NCBI GenBank assembly: GCA_937895955.1
Contig: CALAZI010000160.1
Location: forward strand, 1-64,000
Direction: 5' to 3'
From: an uncultured Alphaproteobacteria bacterium
Lineage (GTDB): Bacteria; Pseudomonadota; Alphaproteobacteria; Caulobacterales; Parvularculaceae
Length of the DNA: 64,000 nucleotides
Positions within the stretch are counted from its first letter, which is position 1. Every line of letters starts with the position of its first letter. The position numbers and the translations under genes are program-made. The notes beneath the pieces are model-generated. The model was given only the letters and a program-made list of their open reading frames with translations, made no database searches and was not told the DNA's origin. Of this stretch, positions 60,917 through 64,000 are shown one piece after another.

Positions 60917-61903
60917 ATGACGAATCATCTTCGTAAAAAGAGTAACATAGATTTGATGCCGGATATTCTGCCCACCAGGAACGGCGCGCCAGCCACTGTG
61001 GAACTGCCGGCATCAGTGTGGACAAGCGCTTTGGATCATCCAAGTCACAGCGCCGGGCCGACTGACCAGCACTGGGCGTTTATGAAGAACGCAAGCGGGT
61101 CCCTCCGAGAAACCTTGCGGCAGGTCGTTGGGTGTAAATGGGAGGGCGCTTTATACAAACTTGACGGCCATGTGCGGGCTGGACTGTGGCGCAATGGCGC
61201 TGTCGCAGCGCCGGCGACAGTTCGCGCAACGATCTATTTTCCTAAATCCGAACGTGAATTTTACGATCTGTACGGGGCCCATCACGCCACAAGTTCTGCG
61301 CTTAGCCGTCTCGATGAGATACAGGCGGCGTTTCGTGAAAACGAATTGAGCCTTAATTCCAGACGTCTGAAGCATGGGCTCCTCGTCCAGGCCTTTACAT
61401 TGGCGCTGCGCGGAAGAACTAGAGTCGCGGCAGATGAAAAGGTAGTCGATCTCCGAAGAGCGGTCAGCTTATTCCGTCAAGAACTGCTTCTGCTCGACAA
61501 GGCGATGCCGAGCGCGGAAGTCTTTCAGACTGGCGTCGTTGCGGCCGCGCTGATTTGCCTGACGCTCTATCCAAAGCACGAGCTATTCTTCGAAAAGCTT
61601 GCTCAGGAAAAGGGCAACAAACGCGACGGGTTAATGGACCCTGTGGAATGCGTTTTAAGCTTAGTCGAAAAAATCCGGAACCAGGGAACTGCATCGATCG
61701 ATGCTGTACAAGAAGACCTATGCGCGCGAACCGTGCGCGCTTTTCTAGCCCACATGCGTGGCGACCCTGAGATTTTTGAAGGACGGATCAACAATACGAT
61801 GAAGCGCTACTGGTTCAAGCGCATGATTCAGGGTGTTGATCTAGATGCCTATGTGAAGCGGGTTCGGCGAAAGAAAAAGATCGCCGACACGATTGACTTG
61901 TAA
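60917..61903 (+). CDS. Unknown protein with ParB-like LDGHxR motif
   Basis: 328 residues. The segment YKLDGHVRAGLWRNGAV (about 80-96) followed by VRATIYFP and SEREFYDLYG resembles the DGHHR region of ParB/Srx-fold proteins, where the protein reads a nucleotide or DNA. The remaining 200 residues are helical and unrecognised and end with a basic KRVRRKKK tail. It is divergent from the DUF2285 gene; about 205 bases lie between. A regulatory or DNA-binding role for the element is possible. It is followed 15 bases later by the substrate-binding protein gene. Confidence 0.6.
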   Translation: MTNHLRKKSNIDLMPDILPTRNGAPATVELPASVWTSALDHPSHSAGPTDQHWAFMKNASGSLRETLRQVVGCKWEGALYKLDGHVRAGLWRNGAVAAPATVRATIYFPKSEREFYDLYGAHHATSSALSRLDEIQAAFRENELSLNSRRLKHGLLVQAFTLALRGRTRVAADEKVVDLRRAVSLFRQELLLLDKAMPSAEVFQTGVVAAALICLTLYPKHELFFEKLAQEKGNKRDGLMDPVECVLSLVEKIRNQGTASIDAVQEDLCARTVRAFLAHMRGDPEIFEGRINNTMKRYWFKRMIQGVDLDAYVKRVRRKKKIADTIDL

Positions 61904-61918
61904 GCGGGACGGCATGGG

Positions 61919-62917
61919 ATGCGGGAACGCGAGAAAGCCGGCACGCCGGCGCCGGTTGAAATGCGCGCATTAACCCGCCTTGTTGCGGGCTCGCTCCTCC
62001 TTGCGCTGGTAATTAGCGCCTTCTTTCCACCAGACGCCAAAGCGCAACAAGAACGCCCCGTCGAAGCAGTTATTCTTCGACCTGCCCCAAACCCCACATT
62101 CGATGAGATATTTAACGCCATTGAAATGGGCATTCGATCGCGAGGGTCTGCGCTTTCTATTACGGAGCGCCGACTCGATGCTTTCGCATCTGCGCAAGCG
62201 TTGCGAAGCGGTATTTCCTCGGATGCTCCCGAACTTGTTGTCACGCTCGGCCGGCAAGCAGACGAATCCTATCGCGGCAGTGGTTTGGAAATCCGCCAAG
62301 TGGTGGGCGGACTTGATATTGAGCCGGGACTGGGAAGCCGGGATGGCGTCTCCCTGACCGCCGATCCCGTGTTTCTGCTCAGCCGATTGAAGACGCTTAT
62401 GCCGGGAAAACGGCGAATAATCGTCGTTTACGATCCCTCAAAAGACCGTTGGCTCATTGAGCGCGCCAAAGAGATATCGGCTTCTATCGGGGTCACAATC
62501 GTCGCCCATGAAGCAACGACACTCTCAGAAGCTTCAAACCACTACTGGAATATCCTGAAATACGGCAACCCCGAAACCGATGTTTTATGGCTTCTTTCCA
62601 ACCCGTCATTTGTCTCAAACAGCAATCTTCCGCGCCTCGTCGAAGAGAGCTGGCGGCGTAATTTTACCATCATCAGCAACAATATCGATCATGCGCGCCG
62701 CGGAGCGTTGATTGCTATTTATCCTGATCTTGAGGCGATGGGCGCTCAGATTGCCGATCTAGCCATCGCGATTTCTGAGAATCCTAACAAGCGCCCGGAG
62801 GTCGAACCGCTCGGCGCAGTAAAATTCGCCGTCAACAAGCGGATTGCAAATCACCTCGGCATAGCAATATCGGCGCAGGATGAACGATCTTTTGATCTCA
62901 TCCTGGGGGAGCGATGA
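61919..62917 (+). CDS. ABC-type substrate-binding protein (ABC_sub_bind-like), likely sensory
   Basis: 332 residues. A signal peptide is present (RALTRLVAGSLLLALVISAF then AKA before AQQERP), best placed if translation starts at 61961, although the reading frame opens at 61919. The mature protein has two Rossmann-like lobes with LVVTLGRQADESY, RIIVVYDPSKDRWL and LWLLSNPSFVSNSN, like the periplasmic binding proteins of the ABC_sub_bind family. No transporter permease or ATPase is nearby. The stop overlaps the start of a histidine kinase gene, so it more likely feeds a signal to that kinase than solute to a transporter. Confidence 0.82.
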   Translation: MREREKAGTPAPVEMRALTRLVAGSLLLALVISAFFPPDAKAQQERPVEAVILRPAPNPTFDEIFNAIEMGIRSRGSALSITERRLDAFASAQALRSGISSDAPELVVTLGRQADESYRGSGLEIRQVVGGLDIEPGLGSRDGVSLTADPVFLLSRLKTLMPGKRRIIVVYDPSKDRWLIERAKEISASIGVTIVAHEATTLSEASNHYWNILKYGNPETDVLWLLSNPSFVSNSNLPRLVEESWRRNFTIISNNIDHARRGALIAIYPDLEAMGAQIADLAIAISENPNKRPEVEPLGAVKFAVNKRIANHLGIAISAQDERSFDLILGER

Positions 62918-64000
62918 GCACGATGTTCAATCGTTTCCGCCAGATGCGAATTAGCCGTCAGCTCTCCATCATTGCCGGAGTCAGCATCGTTCTATTCTCG
63001 ATTACCCTGACGGCTATAGCCTCTACTTTGATTTCACGTCAGCTCAGAGACAACGCCGTTACTGACGCTCGGCTGCAGACCGAGCAATTCGCTGAACGCT
63101 CAATCTTCGCGTTTCTCGTAGAAGACCTGACAGTCGCAGAAGAGGCGATTGGGAGCATCACCGCATTCCCCAATATCGACGATGCGAGACTGATTAGAGC
63201 CGACGGCGAGACGCTGGCAAGATACAACAATGGCAACGCTATCAATGACACGGACAACCCAATCCGTCATCTCACAGATATACGGGAGTCCTCCGAATAT
63301 TGGATTGTCGTCGCGCCGGTTCTGTCCTCTCCCAAATCAAACGATTTAGATAGCGGATCGGTCAACGCGGAATATCTTGGTTCAGTTGTGCTGGCGTTCT
63401 CAAAATCACCGGTGCGTGAAACTATTCGTACAATCTGGATCATCAATGTATTAGCGGGATTAGCCGCCGCCGGCATATTCCTGGCACTATTATCTTTCCA
63501 GATGCGTGTGCTGACCGATCCATTGAGATCGCTAAGTTCCACTATGTCGAATGGCGGACGTGACGCTCCGCGTAAGCGCGCCAGAATATTTGGATCCGAG
63601 GAGATTCGAGAAATAGCCGCGATCTATAATCAGCTTATGGATGAGATCGAGAAATCCCAGGCTGCGCTAGAGTCAGAAGTAGCGATCCGAACGCAGGAGC
63701 TTAAAACCGCCCGCGATGCAGCGTTTGCTGCCAATCGGCAGAAGTCCGAAATTATGGCCGCGGTTACCCACGAAATGAAAACGCCTTTGCAGGCGATAAT
63801 CGGCTATGCTCAATTGACGCTAGAAGAGCTGGAATTCGCCGTCGAAGACGATGCCGCCCATCGCTCACGGGAACAACTTTCAAATATTCTCGGACGCGCA
63901 CATGAACTCTTAAACCGCATCACCCAGATGCTTGATCTGGCCCGCGCAGAAGCGGGAAAGTTCGACCTTAATCTGGTCGAAACCGACATCAGCGCTCTGC
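62914..64000 (+). CDS. Sensor histidine kinase, partial (runs off the window)
   Basis: The frame starts with ATG at 62914, overlapping the preceding stop, and is still open at 64000. It shows two membrane helices (about residues 18-40 and 169-190) enclosing a periplasmic domain of about 130 residues, a HAMP-like segment, a coiled coil and the dimerisation/phosphoacceptor box with VTHEMKTPLQAIIGYAQL (His about residue 288). The catalytic ATP-binding domain lies beyond the window. Together with the substrate-binding protein it forms a two-gene sensor unit. Confidence 0.9.
   Translation, partial: MSTMFNRFRQMRISRQLSIIAGVSIVLFSITLTAIASTLISRQLRDNAVTDARLQTEQFAERSIFAFLVEDLTVAEEAIGSITAFPNIDDARLIRADGETLARYNNGNAINDTDNPIRHLTDIRESSEYWIVVAPVLSSPKSNDLDSGSVNAEYLGSVVLAFSKSPVRETIRTIWIINVLAGLAAAGIFLALLSFQMRVLTDPLRSLSSTMSNGGRDAPRKRARIFGSEEIREIAAIYNQLMDEIEKSQAALESEVAIRTQELKTARDAAFAANRQKSEIMAAVTHEMKTPLQAIIGYAQLTLEELEFAVEDDAAHRSREQLSNILGRAHELLNRITQMLDLARAEAGKFDLNLVETDISAL

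Noticed and set aside
1..64000. CRISPR arrays or insertion sequences
   Set aside because: No regularly spaced identical repeats and no transposase-like gene were seen in either strand.

Overview
The window looks like alphaproteobacterial mobile DNA, probably from a Hyphomicrobiales-type host. It is GC-rich for most of its length, carries a complete trb mating-pair operon of the kind found in alphaproteobacterial integrative conjugative elements (ICEs), and has the usual companions of such elements: DUF2493, toprim, ParB, DUF932, DUF736, DUF2274 and DUF2285 proteins. Hardly any housekeeping gene is visible. No rRNA, no complete tRNA and no CRISPR array was found.

Layout from left to right. 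(1) 0-8.6 kb, minus strand: an ICE maintenance block (DUF2493, toprim, ParB-like, a membrane protein, DUF932), then an alpha/beta hydrolase and an AbiE toxin-antitoxin pair whose toxin has lost its C-terminal half. The parB-like and DUF932 genes share a conserved 5' leader. (2) About 8.9-26.4 kb: a defence island with its own tyrosine integrase, an unknown partner gene and an AlpA-like regulator. Its main cargo is a SNF2 helicase-DUF3883 / DUF1156 methylase / small membrane protein / HEPN-DUF499 ATPase operon. A divergent, AT-rich trio follows (DUF262, AAA ATPase, unknown protein), then a membrane protein. Short GTTGGYATA-type repeats lie at both ends of this island. (3) 26.54 kb: the 3' half of a tRNA-Asp gene, an attachment site facing a second integrase. 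(4) 28-40.4 kb: AlpA-like factor, DUF736, DUF2274, then trbI-G-F-L-J-E-D-C-B, a CopG-like protein and traG. No relaxase is present. (5) 40.7-59.5 kb, minus strand: one tight six-gene operon with a DUF1998 helicase, a SNF2 helicase, an N6-adenine methylase, a Rad50-like ATPase with zinc hook, an HNH nuclease and a RecD-like helicase with a C-terminal nuclease-like domain. It looks like a composite restriction or anti-phage system and is the strongest candidate for something not yet described. (6) 59.9-64 kb: a DUF2285 regulator of the ICE-activator (FseA) type, a possible ParB-fold protein, and a substrate-binding protein with a sensor histidine kinase that runs off the window.

How the parts work together (inference): the tRNA-Asp half with integrase 2 suggests that one ICE ends and another begins at 26.54 kb, possibly as tandem elements. 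Each carries a large defence cargo built on the same plan (SNF2 helicase, adenine methylase, large ATPase). The place where relaxase, traF, repA and parA genes usually sit, between traG and the DUF2285 gene, is occupied by the 19-kb defence operon. The ICE may therefore be unable to transfer on its own, or may keep its relaxase elsewhere.

All family names come from motif reading by eye; no database search was run.
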